A stretch of 64,000 nt of DNA from Acidobacteriota bacterium (GTDB taxonomy: Bacteria > Acidobacteriota > Terriglobia > Terriglobales > Acidobacteriaceae), in NCBI GenBank assembly GCA_021781795.1, contig JAJXWA010000002.1, positions 171,502-235,501 of the forward strand, read 5' to 3'. The notes under the pieces were generated by a model that saw nothing but the letters and a program-made list of their open reading frames with translations, had not been told where the DNA came from and made no database searches. The first letter of the stretch is position 1. Each line of letters starts with the position of its first letter. Below, piece by piece: positions 8,972 through 17,274 of this stretch. Position numbers and translations under genes: made by a program.

Positions 8972-9892
8972 ATGAAAAGTTTGCGGCTCGTTCTGATTGC
9001 GATGCTCTTAGCATTACCGTTTGCTGGAACCGCCAGCGCGCAGATCGGGATCGGAATCGGCATCGGAATTGGGCCGGCAGTTGTGCCCGTCCCTGTGGAT
9101 GATGGCCCTCCCGTTTGCTCCTGGGGCTACTACCCCTACTACCCCTACGGCTGCGCGCCGTATGGCTACTACACTCCAGACTGGTTTGTTGGCGGCGCCT
9201 TCATCGGCGCGGGTCCGTGGCTGGGCTTCGGCTGGGGTCCGGGCTGGGGCTGGGGCGGCTGGGGTGGCGGCTGGGGTTGGGGCGGCTGGGGTGACGATGA
9301 CTGGGGCGAGCACGGCTGGGGTAGAGGCGGCTGGGGTGACCGCGGCGGTTGGGGCGATCACGGCGGCTGGGGCTACGGCAACCGTGGAGGCTACAACCGT
9401 TTCGGCAATAATGGCGGATACAACCGGTTTGGCAACCAGCCTGGGAATGGGTACAACCGGTTTGGCGGTCGCAACACCTTTCAGGGTGGACCGGTGCATA
9501 GCTTCAATGGGAACCAAGGCCGTGGTCTAGCTTCAAATGGATTCCGGAACGCCTATCCGGGCGGCCGTACCGGCGGCTTCGGTGGAAACCGGTTCGGCGG
9601 CAATGGGTACCAGGGGAACGGTTTCCGCAGCAGTAACTTCGGAGCCGGAGGCTTCCACGGAAATGGCTTCCAGGGTGGCGGCATCCGCGGTGGCAACTTT
9701 GGCGGTGGTGGCGGTGGATTCCGTGGCGGCAACTTCGGCGGAGGCGGCTTCCATGGTGGCGGCGGTGGTGGCTTCCATGGTGGTGGTGGTGGATTCCACG
9801 GCGGCGGTGGCGGCTTCCACGGTGGTGGAGGTGGTGGATTCCACGGCGGCGGCGGCGGCTTCCACGGTGGTGGTGGCGGCGGACGCCGATAA
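8972..9892 (+). CDS. Secreted glycine-rich low-complexity protein (GFHGGGG repeats)
   Basis: No enzymatic domain is visible. The 306-residue protein has a clear signal peptide (MKSLRLVLIAMLLALPF, then TASAQ). A short IGIGIGIG repeat and a Tyr/Pro segment with two Cys follow. Next comes a Trp/Gly-rich block (GGWGWGGWG) at about 85-150, then an Asn/Arg/Phe block with repeats of GGYNRFGN, then a long Gly/Phe/Asn region. It ends with six or more near-identical FHGGGGG units. Such composition is typical of structural, adhesive or surface-coating proteins, but the role is unknown. An excellent ribosome site (AAGGAGGAAGTC) decides the start. A strong terminator lies 20 bases after the stop. Confidence 0.75.
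   Translation: MKSLRLVLIAMLLALPFAGTASAQIGIGIGIGIGPAVVPVPVDDGPPVCSWGYYPYYPYGCAPYGYYTPDWFVGGAFIGAGPWLGFGWGPGWGWGGWGGGWGWGGWGDDDWGEHGWGRGGWGDRGGWGDHGGWGYGNRGGYNRFGNNGGYNRFGNQPGNGYNRFGGRNTFQGGPVHSFNGNQGRGLASNGFRNAYPGGRTGGFGGNRFGGNGYQGNGFRSSNFGAGGFHGNGFQGGGIRGGNFGGGGGGFRGGNFGGGGFHGGGGGGFHGGGGGFHGGGGGFHGGGGGGFHGGGGGFHGGGGGGRR
9743..9889 (+). repeat. Tandem GGNTTCCAYGGNGGNGGN repeats encoding FHGGGG
   Basis: Imperfect 18-24 nt tandem units within the 3' end of the glycine-rich protein gene. Each encodes Phe-His followed by four to six Gly. Codon third positions vary (ggt/ggc/gga), which suggests selection on the peptide rather than very recent slippage. Confidence 0.8.
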
Positions 9893-9911
9893 TCCAACCA
9901 CTTGAATGAAC

Positions 9912-9949
9912 AAGGCCTGCTTGCTTCGGCAAGCGGGCCTTCCTTTTTT
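9912..9949 (+). terminator. Rho-independent terminator with UUCG tetraloop
   Basis: AAGGCC-T-GCTTGC (9912-9924), loop TTCG (9925-9928), GCAAGC-G-GGCCTT (9929-9941), then CCTTTTTT. The 13-bp stem, with one T-G wobble, is closed by a very stable C(UUCG)G loop and followed by a U tract. It terminates the glycine-rich protein gene and protects the convergent murG. Confidence 0.93.
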
Positions 9950-10005
9950 GAGCGCCGAAGATTGATCGATAACACCGAATCAGACCAAGCGACAGCCAGC
10001 CTGAA

Positions 10006-11130
10006 TCAGCGCTGCCAGTCAGGCGTGGCGAGCCCCGCCAGACGATCGGCGATCCGCGCCGCTGCATCTGGATGGGCCAGTGTCCGCGCTGCCGTACCCA
10101 TGCCGGCGAGCCGCTCTGGAGAAGCAAGGAGTCCTGTAAGCGCGACGAGCAGTTTTTCAGGACTGGACAACTCGTCCTCCGTCAACATGACCGCGGCGCC
10201 TGCCTGCACCATGGCTTCGGCATTGCGCCGCTGGTGATCGTCTGCGGCCGCCGCAAACGGGACGAGCAGCGATGGCTTTCCGGCGGCGGCCAACTCGGCC
10301 ACGGTGGAGGCTCCACCACGCGCCATCACCAGATTTGACCTTGCAAATCGCATCGGCATGTCCTCTAAAAATGCACTCACCTGCCAGCGCGCGGGATCGG
10401 CTCCCGTAGCGGCATACGCAGCTTGCGTCGTCTCAGCGTGCCGCGCCCCGCACTGGTGCAGTATCGTCAACCCTGGAACCGAAGCAAGCAACTCCGTGAG
10501 AATCTGTGGCAACGTGACGTTGAAGAGCCACGCGCCCTGCGATCCGCCAAAAATCAGCAGATGCGGTGATTGCGGAGGCCGAGGCTCCAACTGGAAAAAC
10601 TCCGGACGGACCGGAATCCCGGTCACCTCGGGCTTGTGAAACCATCGTGCGGCTGCGGGAAAATTGACGGCTGCCGCCTGCACCCACTTGCCCACGATCC
10701 GATTCGCCATGCCAGGCATTGCATTCGGCTCAAAAGCCATAGTGGGCACTTTCATCAGGAGGCCGGCGGCCATGGCGGGACCGGATGCGTAGCCACCTAC
10801 GCCAAAGACCACACTCGGGTTGAACTCGTGGATGATGTTTCGGCAAGCCATTACGCTGCGCGGCAAATCCAGTAAGGTCCGGATTCGGGTGGCCAGCGAA
10901 ACGCGATTCAGAGGCCCAACTTCCACCATGCGCAGTGCAAAGCCCGCTTCCGGCACCAGACGGCCTTCCATGCCGCGCGCGGTTCCCACAAACAAAACCT
11001 CTGCACGATGCCGCGCGACCAGCTCGCGCGCAACCGCCAGAGCGGGGATGATATGCCCGCCTGTTCCACCGCCCGCTATCAGCACACGCAAACTGGTCAA
11101 CGAGACGCCTCTCATCGGATTCTGCGCCAT
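10006..11130 (-). CDS. murG: UDP-GlcNAc:undecaprenyl-pyrophosphoryl-MurNAc-pentapeptide transferase MurG
   Basis: Peripheral inner-membrane GT28 glycosyltransferase that converts lipid I to lipid II. The 374-residue protein has the glycine-rich loop GGGTGGHIIPALAVA near residue 20, the second-domain loop GGSQGA, and the UDP-GlcNAc site ARGGASTVAELAAAGKP followed by PFAAAADDHQ. The ATG at 11128-11130 is preferred; a TTG five codons upstream is possible and neither has a strong ribosome site. It follows ftsW by about 100 bases and is the last gene of the upstream dcw block before two plus-strand genes interrupt it. Confidence 0.96.
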   Translation of the reverse strand: MAQNPMRGVSLTSLRVLIAGGGTGGHIIPALAVARELVARHRAEVLFVGTARGMEGRLVPEAGFALRMVEVGPLNRVSLATRIRTLLDLPRSVMACRNIIHEFNPSVVFGVGGYASGPAMAAGLLMKVPTMAFEPNAMPGMANRIVGKWVQAAAVNFPAAARWFHKPEVTGIPVRPEFFQLEPRPPQSPHLLIFGGSQGAWLFNVTLPQILTELLASVPGLTILHQCGARHAETTQAAYAATGADPARWQVSAFLEDMPMRFARSNLVMARGGASTVAELAAAGKPSLLVPFAAAADDHQRRNAEAMVQAGAAVMLTEDELSSPEKLLVALTGLLASPERLAGMGTAARTLAHPDAAARIADRLAGLATPDWQR

Positions 11131-11233
11131 ATGACGTACTTTCAACTCGCCGGGTCTCTATTCATCAGGAGCGCAACTCGCCTCATCCTGGCACGGCAGC
11201 GCAATCCGATGCTCAAGCTGAGTCGCGCCAATT

Positions 11234-12328
11234 TCAGTCCACCTGCTTGGAGATGTTCAGGAGGATTCCAATACTGGCCAGAGTGCAGAAGATGGATGTG
11301 CCCCCTGAGGAGATCAGCGGCAGGGGAATGCCTTTGGTAGGAAGCAGCGAAAGTACCACGCTGATGTTGAAAAATGCCTGGAGAAGAATCGCTGTCGTAA
11401 TGCCGAAGGCAATCAGGCGGCCGAATGGATCCCGAATCTTATACGCGGTTCGGAGGCCGCGAAAGCCCAGCACAAGGAAGAGAATCAATAGCAGCATAGC
11501 ACCGGCAAACCCCAGCTCCTCGCCAATATTGGCAAAGATAAAGTCGGTCGAGGCCTCAGGGAGATAGAAGAGCTTCTGCATACCCTCCATAAAGCCGCGA
11601 CCAAACCATCCGCCCGTGCCTACGGCAATCAGGGACTGGTTGATATGAAAGCCAGCACCCATGGGATCTGAATCGGGATGGAGGAACACGAGCATGCGCT
11701 GCCTGCGCCACGCCACCCAGAACAGCATGAACGCCAGCACGGGAGCGGCGCCCGCAGCCGCAATCAAGAGATACTTCCACTCCATGCCGGCGAGCAGCAG
11801 CATCATGGCGGTGACGCCAGCAAGCACAAGCGCCGTTCCAAGATCCGGTTGCTTGAGGATGAGCACGATGAAGACCAGCGGCACGATGGCCGCACGCAGC
11901 AACGTGTTTTTCCAATCGTTCATCGAACCAAGGCGGGTGTGAAGAAACCAGGCCAGAAAGAGAATCAGAACCGGCTTTGCGATTTCAGAAGGCTGAAATG
12001 TGAAAAGGCCACCGAAGCGAATCCACCGGTGGGTATTATGCGAATTCCGAAAAAAGAACACCATCACCAACAGCACGGTTGTGGCTGAAGTAGCAGCGAA
12101 AATGATCCGAGGTGACTTATAGCGCTTGTAGTCGATCGTCATCAGCCAGACCATACAAAAGACGCCCCCCAAGGCCCAGCCGACCTGCTTTCCGACGATT
12201 GCGTAAGGATTATGAAATTGATCCTGGGCGACGACCGCGGACGCGGAAAACACCATCGCCAGGCCGTAGACCACAAGCACCAGCGTGATGAAGAAAATCC
12301 ACTTGTCGACGCCTACGCGTTTTGCCAT
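11234..12328 (-). CDS. ftsW: Septal peptidoglycan polymerase FtsW (SEDS family)
   Basis: Polytopic inner-membrane glycosyltransferase that polymerises lipid II at the septum together with its cognate class B PBP (FtsI). The 364-residue product shows about ten hydrophobic segments, the SEDS signature LPEASTDFIFANIGEE in the long periplasmic loop region, and the C-terminal PLISSGGTS. Its start overlaps the end of murD by 16 bases, indicating tight co-translation. Length is normal for FtsW without cytoplasmic extensions. Confidence 0.95.
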   Translation of the reverse strand: MAKRVGVDKWIFFITLVLVVYGLAMVFSASAVVAQDQFHNPYAIVGKQVGWALGGVFCMVWLMTIDYKRYKSPRIIFAATSATTVLLVMVFFFRNSHNTHRWIRFGGLFTFQPSEIAKPVLILFLAWFLHTRLGSMNDWKNTLLRAAIVPLVFIVLILKQPDLGTALVLAGVTAMMLLLAGMEWKYLLIAAAGAAPVLAFMLFWVAWRRQRMLVFLHPDSDPMGAGFHINQSLIAVGTGGWFGRGFMEGMQKLFYLPEASTDFIFANIGEELGFAGAMLLLILFLVLGFRGLRTAYKIRDPFGRLIAFGITTAILLQAFFNISVVLSLLPTKGIPLPLISSGGTSIFCTLASIGILLNISKQVD

Positions 12329-13695
12329 ACCTTCCAGCCCCGCCAGTCGTTGACAAGTTCTTTGAAAGCCCGGCCGCGATGTTCGTAGCTGTCAAACTGG
12401 TCGAAGCTCGAACAGGCAGGAGCAAGCAGCACAATTTCGCCGTGGTGTGCAGCGGATGCAGCCGCGCTCACAGCGCGCTCAAGCGTTTCGCACGAGTGTA
12501 GCGGCACCACACCGCGCAAGTGAGATTCGATCTTGGCTGCCGCGGAGCCAATTGTGTAGACAGCACGGACGCGTTCCCGCAGCAACGGCGAAAGCTGTGT
12601 GTAATCGGAGTTCTTATCCTTGCCGCCGAGAATCAGATGAATGCCACCTGAAAATGCCGCGATCGCTTTTGCAGTTGCGTCCACGTTGGTGGCCTTGGAG
12701 TCGTTGTAAAACTCGACGCCATTCAACGTGGCCACATATTCCAATCTGTGCTCGACCGCTTTGAATTTCTCAATGGCTCGGCGAATCTCGTCCGCCGGAG
12801 CGCCCGCCAATCTGGCCGCACAAATCGCAGCCATTACGTTCTCGACATTGTGTTCGCCTTTGAGCGGAATCGCGCTGAGTGGGATAATGTGCTCCACGGC
12901 GCCGTCGCGGACTCCGCGGTATACGATCGCGCCCTCTTCGATCCATGCCCCGCGCGGAACGGAATGCTCCATCGAAAACCAGTACACCGGCGCCGCCGAG
13001 CGCGCTGCAGAAGCAGCGGTTCGGACGTTGTCGGCGTTCAGCACCAGAGCGTCTGAGGCTGCCTGAGCGGCAAAAATCCGCTCCTTGGCCATTGCATAGT
13101 TCTCAAAGGTTCCGTGGCGATCGAGATGGTCGGGCGTGATGTTCAAAATCACGGCGATGTTTGGATGGAACTCCTCGGTGGTCTCCAGTTGGAAGCTTGA
13201 TACTTCCAGTACCGACCAGGTCTCGTCCGTACTCTCATCAATCAGAGACACGACAGGCACACCGATGTTGCCGCCCACCAAAGTACGAAACCCGGAAGCA
13301 TCGAGGATCTCGCCAAGAAGCGCCGTCGTGGTCGTCTTGCCGTTGGACCCCGTGATTGCCGCGAGCTTTCCTTTGAGGAAGCGTGCGGCCAGCTCCAGTT
13401 CGCCAATCACGGGCAGCCCGAAACTCTTCACCTGAACCAGTTCGGGCGTGTCCAGCGAAACCCCTGGACTGACGACGATCAGGTCCTGCCGCCGGAAGGT
13501 CAGCAGACCGTGGCCACCTGTCTCGACCATAATGCCCTCTTCCAGCAGGGCGGGAATATCCCTGGCGAGAGCTTCCGCGCTGCGCACATCCGACACGGTC
13601 ACCTGTGCGCCACGGCGGCGCAAAAACAAAGCCGCGGCCAGACCAGACTTGCCCAGTCCCACGACCAGAACTTTTTTCCCTTTCAGCTCCATCAT
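12313..13695 (-). CDS. murD: UDP-N-acetylmuramoyl-L-alanine--D-glutamate ligase MurD
   Basis: Cytoplasmic ATP-dependent ligase adding D-Glu to UDP-MurNAc-L-Ala. The 460-residue protein begins with the Rossmann-like LVVGLGKSGLAAALFL, carries the Mur ligase P-loop GSNGKTTTTALLGE at about 115-128, LNITPDHLDRH, the YNDSKATN motif, and the C-terminal LLAPACSSFDQF. Two adjacent ATGs start the frame, with GAGGAA upstream. It lies between mraY and ftsW in the common dcw order. Confidence 0.96.
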   Translation of the reverse strand: MMELKGKKVLVVGLGKSGLAAALFLRRRGAQVTVSDVRSAEALARDIPALLEEGIMVETGGHGLLTFRRQDLIVVSPGVSLDTPELVQVKSFGLPVIGELELAARFLKGKLAAITGSNGKTTTTALLGEILDASGFRTLVGGNIGVPVVSLIDESTDETWSVLEVSSFQLETTEEFHPNIAVILNITPDHLDRHGTFENYAMAKERIFAAQAASDALVLNADNVRTAASAARSAAPVYWFSMEHSVPRGAWIEEGAIVYRGVRDGAVEHIIPLSAIPLKGEHNVENVMAAICAARLAGAPADEIRRAIEKFKAVEHRLEYVATLNGVEFYNDSKATNVDATAKAIAAFSGGIHLILGGKDKNSDYTQLSPLLRERVRAVYTIGSAAAKIESHLRGVVPLHSCETLERAVSAAASAAHHGEIVLLAPACSSFDQFDSYEHRGRAFKELVNDWRGWKVWQNA

Positions 13696-13762
13696 TGCGG
13701 TTGTTCCTCAGGCCCCTCGGATGACTCTATTGTGCATCGGCGGAGGGCTGGTGCGCTTGCGC

Positions 13763-14899
13763 TCAACGGAGTTTGAGCGTAGTAAGAGCAAACAGTGCAA
13801 ACACTAGCGCGCCAATCCAAAAGCGGGCAATAACCTTGGATTCATGCCAACCCAACTGCTCAAAGTGATGGTGTAAAGGCGCCATCCTGAAAATACGCTT
13901 CTTGTTGCGCAGCTTGTAGCTGCCCACCTGCAGCATCACGGATAGAGCCTCAAGAATGAAAATCCCGCCGATGAAAGGCAGTAGCAGTTCCTGCCGTATG
14001 ATGACCGCGACTGTGCCAATCGCCCCGCCCAGCGCGAGCGATCCTACATCGCCCATAAAGATCTCAGCGGGGTGGGCGTTGTACCAGAGAAATCCGATTG
14101 AGGCCCCGACCATCGCTCCGCAGAAGACCGTCAGCTCACCTACCATCGGCATGCGCTCGAGTTCCAGGTAATCCGCGAAAACCACATGACCGCTCACATA
14201 GGTCAGCACGGCCAATGCCGCCGAGGCGATGATGGTGCATCCAATCGCCAGACCGTCCAGACCGTCGGTAAGATTCACGGCATTCGTTGACCCCATCAGA
14301 ACAAAGATGACAAAAGCCACAAATGGCAGAAAGGCCAGCCAGCCCAAGTGCGGGAAGCTGCCAATCCAATGCCATTGCAGATCCGGACGCCAGCTTTTGA
14401 CGAACGGCACCATCAAGGTTGTCGAAAAAATCTTGAATTGCGTGAGCACGGCTAGCGCCACGGCGACGGCCATCGCGGCCAGGGTTTGCCAGAAGAGCTT
14501 GGCGCGTGCAGTGAGTCCAAGGCTGCGGCGCTGCACCACTTTGATGTAGTCGTCGGCAAAGCCGATAGCTCCAAAGGCAAGGGTCGAGATAACAACAACC
14601 CACACAAACGGATTTGCAGGATCGGACCAGAGGATCGTCGGCAGCAGAATCGCGATTACGATGAGAACCCCGCCCATCGTAGGCGTTCCCGATTTCTTCT
14701 TATGCGACTGCGGACCCTCTTCGCGGATGTATTGGCCAATCTGAAACTCGCGGAGCTTCTCAATCACATACGGCCCAATCAACAGGCCAATCAGCAACGC
14801 CGTCAGCGACGCAAACGCAGTGCGAAAGGTCAGGTAGCGGAAGATGCGAAACGGGTGGAAAAACGGATAAAGCTTTTGGTAGAGCAGCCAGTAAAGCAA
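13763..14899 (-). CDS. mraY: Phospho-N-acetylmuramoyl-pentapeptide-transferase MraY
   Basis: Integral inner-membrane enzyme that transfers phospho-MurNAc-pentapeptide to undecaprenyl phosphate to make lipid I. The 378-residue product has about ten membrane segments, GTPTMGG after the first hydrophobic block, the Mg-binding [19 protein letters not shown], and the C-terminal HHHFE motif. The chosen TTG (14897-14899) gives the family-typical MLYWL start and follows GGGAGG by four bases. A TTG four codons earlier lies on the ribosome site itself and is less likely. It is separated from the upstream beta-lactamase gene by about 90 bases. Confidence 0.95.
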   Translation of the reverse strand: MLYWLLYQKLYPFFHPFRIFRYLTFRTAFASLTALLIGLLIGPYVIEKLREFQIGQYIREEGPQSHKKKSGTPTMGGVLIVIAILLPTILWSDPANPFVWVVVISTLAFGAIGFADDYIKVVQRRSLGLTARAKLFWQTLAAMAVAVALAVLTQFKIFSTTLMVPFVKSWRPDLQWHWIGSFPHLGWLAFLPFVAFVIFVLMGSTNAVNLTDGLDGLAIGCTIIASAALAVLTYVSGHVVFADYLELERMPMVGELTVFCGAMVGASIGFLWYNAHPAEIFMGDVGSLALGGAIGTVAVIIRQELLLPFIGGIFILEALSVMLQVGSYKLRNKKRIFRMAPLHHHFEQLGWHESKVIARFWIGALVFALFALTTLKLR

Positions 14900-14989
14900 G
14901 TGGCCTCCCAAGCCGAATGGACACAGACGTTCACGATGATTCTACAAGGTGGCGACAGCATCGGCTGTGGATGGCTTAACAGGATGCGA

Positions 14990-15868
14990 TCAGCGGCTGC
15001 GCGCGCTTTGGCGGTGGTACTCGGCCTCAAATGCCCGCTTCCGGTCTGCAATGTACTCGCGATAGCCAGCAGGGTCAATAAAGGCGTCATGATCCCCGCC
15101 CTTCCACCGGGCATATTTTCCTGGCAAGTCGAAGTATCCTCCATGCGCGCCGAGGAAAATGTCGCACTGGAGGCTGGACAACAATCTGAACCCTTCGCGA
15201 TAGTCCGTTGCTATCGACGGATACGCCCGATTTCCGACAAGCTTGTATCCGGGGTTCACATTTGGACTTCCAACGATGACCACGTGCTCCACGCGACCAG
15301 CTTCTTGCTCGTCGAGTGTCCAGGTTGTTGTACCTTTCGTGTGCCCGCCGGTCAGGTGCGCTGTGAGCACCGTACCGCCAAGGCTCACTGTGTCGCCATC
15401 GTGGAGCACGCGGTCGACGTGCGAAGCCGGATACTGCATGGACTTGTCACTCCCGTACTGGAAGTCAGCCTTACCGCCTGATTCGACGACAGCGACATCC
15501 TCGCTCATGACTTCATATTTCGCTCCGGTCCTACGCAAAATCGCCGCACTGCCCGCGCAGTGGTCATAGTGAGCGTGACTGATGAGCAGGACCTTGATAT
15601 CACTGAACTGAAATCCCAACGACTCCACGCTCCTGCGAATGAGCGGCACAGAAGACACAAGGCTGCTGTTGATCAGGATGTCGCCCTTTGGCGTGACGAT
15701 CAGATACGAAGCCAGATCCTCACTGCCCACGTAGTACAGATTGCCGGCAATGCGAAATGCGGGAAAGGGGGTTGTCCATGATGCCGGCAAGGCCAGTGCA
15801 GGTCGATTGAACGCCAGGGGCAGCACAGCCAGAACGGCACAGAGCATCGCAAACTGAAGGCGTCTCAA
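14990..15868 (-). CDS. Subclass B3 metallo-beta-lactamase, exported
   Basis: Predicted periplasmic di-zinc beta-lactam hydrolase. The 292-residue product has a typical signal peptide (MRRLQF, hydrophobic core, ALA at about 26). It has the complete B3 ligand set: HAHYDH at 98-103 (H116, H118, D120 and H121 in standard numbering), the third Zn1 His in TGGHTKG (H176) and the last Zn2 His in GAHGGYFD (H242). Other B3 hallmarks are the Ser of IVGSPNVN, the YPSIATDY segment and the late FIDPAGYREYI. The TTG start overlaps the murF stop as TTGA, which suggests translational coupling; an ATG seven codons in would lose the basic n-region. A related hydrolase with another substrate is possible, but the full motif set favours a B3 enzyme. 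Confidence 0.88.
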   Translation of the reverse strand: MRRLQFAMLCAVLAVLPLAFNRPALALPASWTTPFPAFRIAGNLYYVGSEDLASYLIVTPKGDILINSSLVSSVPLIRRSVESLGFQFSDIKVLLISHAHYDHCAGSAAILRRTGAKYEVMSEDVAVVESGGKADFQYGSDKSMQYPASHVDRVLHDGDTVSLGGTVLTAHLTGGHTKGTTTWTLDEQEAGRVEHVVIVGSPNVNPGYKLVGNRAYPSIATDYREGFRLLSSLQCDIFLGAHGGYFDLPGKYARWKGGDHDAFIDPAGYREYIADRKRAFEAEYHRQSARSR

Positions 15869-17274
15869 TGTCCTGCGCTTTCTGTGGCGCCGGTAATCGC
15901 CTGTACAGCTCGCTCGAGGCGTACGCCTCTTGATCCTTTCACGAGTACCACGTCGCCCTTGCGCAGGTTTGCCTGCAGCCATTTTCCTGCTGCATCAGCA
16001 TCAGGAAGAAACAAGGATGCGACGCCGGCCGAACACGCCGCAGTCGCAAGATGCTCCGCGTTGCCGCCTACCCCAACCACGCAATCCAGGCCCGCATCTG
16101 CCGCAGCCCGCCCGCAGGCTGCGTGCAGCGCTGGGCTATGTTCACCCAGTTCCAGCATTTCTCCGGCGACAAGAATGCGCCGCACTGCGGATCGCGTCGA
16201 CAGCGTGCGAATCATCGAACGGAGCGCCTCAGGATTGGAGTTGTAGCAATCATTCAAGACCACGGCTCCTCCAATCTCAATGACTTCTCCGCGCTTGTCC
16301 CCAGGCGTCAGTGACTCCAGCGCACGGACCGCCTCGTCCAGTTGCACGCCGGCTTCCAGCGCCACGGCCAGACCCGCCATGGCATTCGTCCCGTTGTGAG
16401 CGCCGAGAAGGTGCAGAGTCATCCAGCCTTCCCGTGCCTGTGCACTATAGCAGACGTGCAGTCCCGATTCGTCTTCGCTGATCGCCACCATTTGCGGATC
16501 GGCGCATGGCCCATCGCCAAAGTAAACCACCTTCCCAGGGAAGTCGCGCCCGAACTGTGAGACATAGGGATCGCTACAGTTCAAGAATGCAATGCCGGAC
16601 TGAGGCAGCGACTCAACGAGCTCAAACTTCGCGCGCGCAATACCCGCCTGCCCCTCCGGAAAATTTTCGATGTGGGCCGTACCGACGTTTGTGACTACAC
16701 CCCAGTCCGGTGCCGCAATCCGCGCCAGCGCGGCAATTTCGCCTGCATGATTCATTCCCATCTCAATCACTGCAAACTCATGCTGCGGTTCGAGGCGCAG
16801 CAGTTGCAGCGGCATGCCAAACGCGTTATTCAGGTTGCCCCGAGATTTCAACACGTTGAATCGGGCGCTCAGGGCCGTGGCAATTGCTTCTTTGGTCGTT
16901 GTCTTTCCTGCAGATCCGGTTACTGCAATCACTCGCTTGCCCCACTGCCTACGCACATGCGCGGCCAGCGCCTGCAGGGCAACGAGCGGGTCATCGCAGA
17001 GAAGCAGCGGCATACCGAGCGCCGGGTCGGGCAGGTTTGCCGCGCGCGCCCTCGAAACAACCGCTGCCGCCGCACCGCGCTCCGCCGCCGCCGCCACAAA
17101 ATCGTGGCCATCGAATCTTTCCCCTCGCACTGCAAAGAACAAATCGCCGGACTCGATGGTGCGAGAATCGATGGAATAACCCGTGACGACGCGTGCTCCC
17201 GGCTGTGCCAGGCTCGCCGGGGCCTCAAGCACAGCGCCGGATCCTACTGCCGCCTCTGCGAGGGTAAGCTTCAT
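15865..17274 (-). CDS. murF: UDP-MurNAc-tripeptide--D-alanyl-D-alanine ligase MurF
   Basis: Cytoplasmic ATP-dependent ligase that adds D-Ala-D-Ala to complete the UDP-MurNAc-pentapeptide. The 469-residue protein has the N-terminal substrate domain with YSIDSRTIESGDLFFA, the ATP loop TGSAGKTTTKE at about 118-128, the Mur-ligase EMGMNHAGEI, and LNDCYNSNPEAL. Its ATG overlaps the murE stop (ATGA) and its own stop overlaps the TTG of the beta-lactamase gene, so murE, murF and the lactamase form a translationally coupled trio. Confidence 0.96.
   Translation of the reverse strand: MKLTLAEAAVGSGAVLEAPASLAQPGARVVTGYSIDSRTIESGDLFFAVRGERFDGHDFVAAAAERGAAAAVVSRARAANLPDPALGMPLLLCDDPLVALQALAAHVRRQWGKRVIAVTGSAGKTTTKEAIATALSARFNVLKSRGNLNNAFGMPLQLLRLEPQHEFAVIEMGMNHAGEIAALARIAAPDWGVVTNVGTAHIENFPEGQAGIARAKFELVESLPQSGIAFLNCSDPYVSQFGRDFPGKVVYFGDGPCADPQMVAISEDESGLHVCYSAQAREGWMTLHLLGAHNGTNAMAGLAVALEAGVQLDEAVRALESLTPGDKRGEVIEIGGAVVLNDCYNSNPEALRSMIRTLSTRSAVRRILVAGEMLELGEHSPALHAACGRAAADAGLDCVVGVGGNAEHLATAACSAGVASLFLPDADAAGKWLQANLRKGDVVLVKGSRGVRLERAVQAITGATESAGH

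Noticed and set aside
9743..9889. Possible CRISPR-like repeat array
   Set aside because: Repeats have no unique spacers, are in frame and encode FHGGGG; no cas genes.
9504..10127. Arg/His-rich and Pro-rich open frames on the minus strand over the glycine-rich gene
   Set aside because: They arise from reverse reading of GGN/CAY repeats; the plus frame has the signal peptide, ribosome site and terminator.
15869..15982. N-terminal extension of the beta-lactamase
   Set aside because: It would add 38 Arg-rich residues encoded within murF before the signal peptide; the TTG gives a normal signal peptide.
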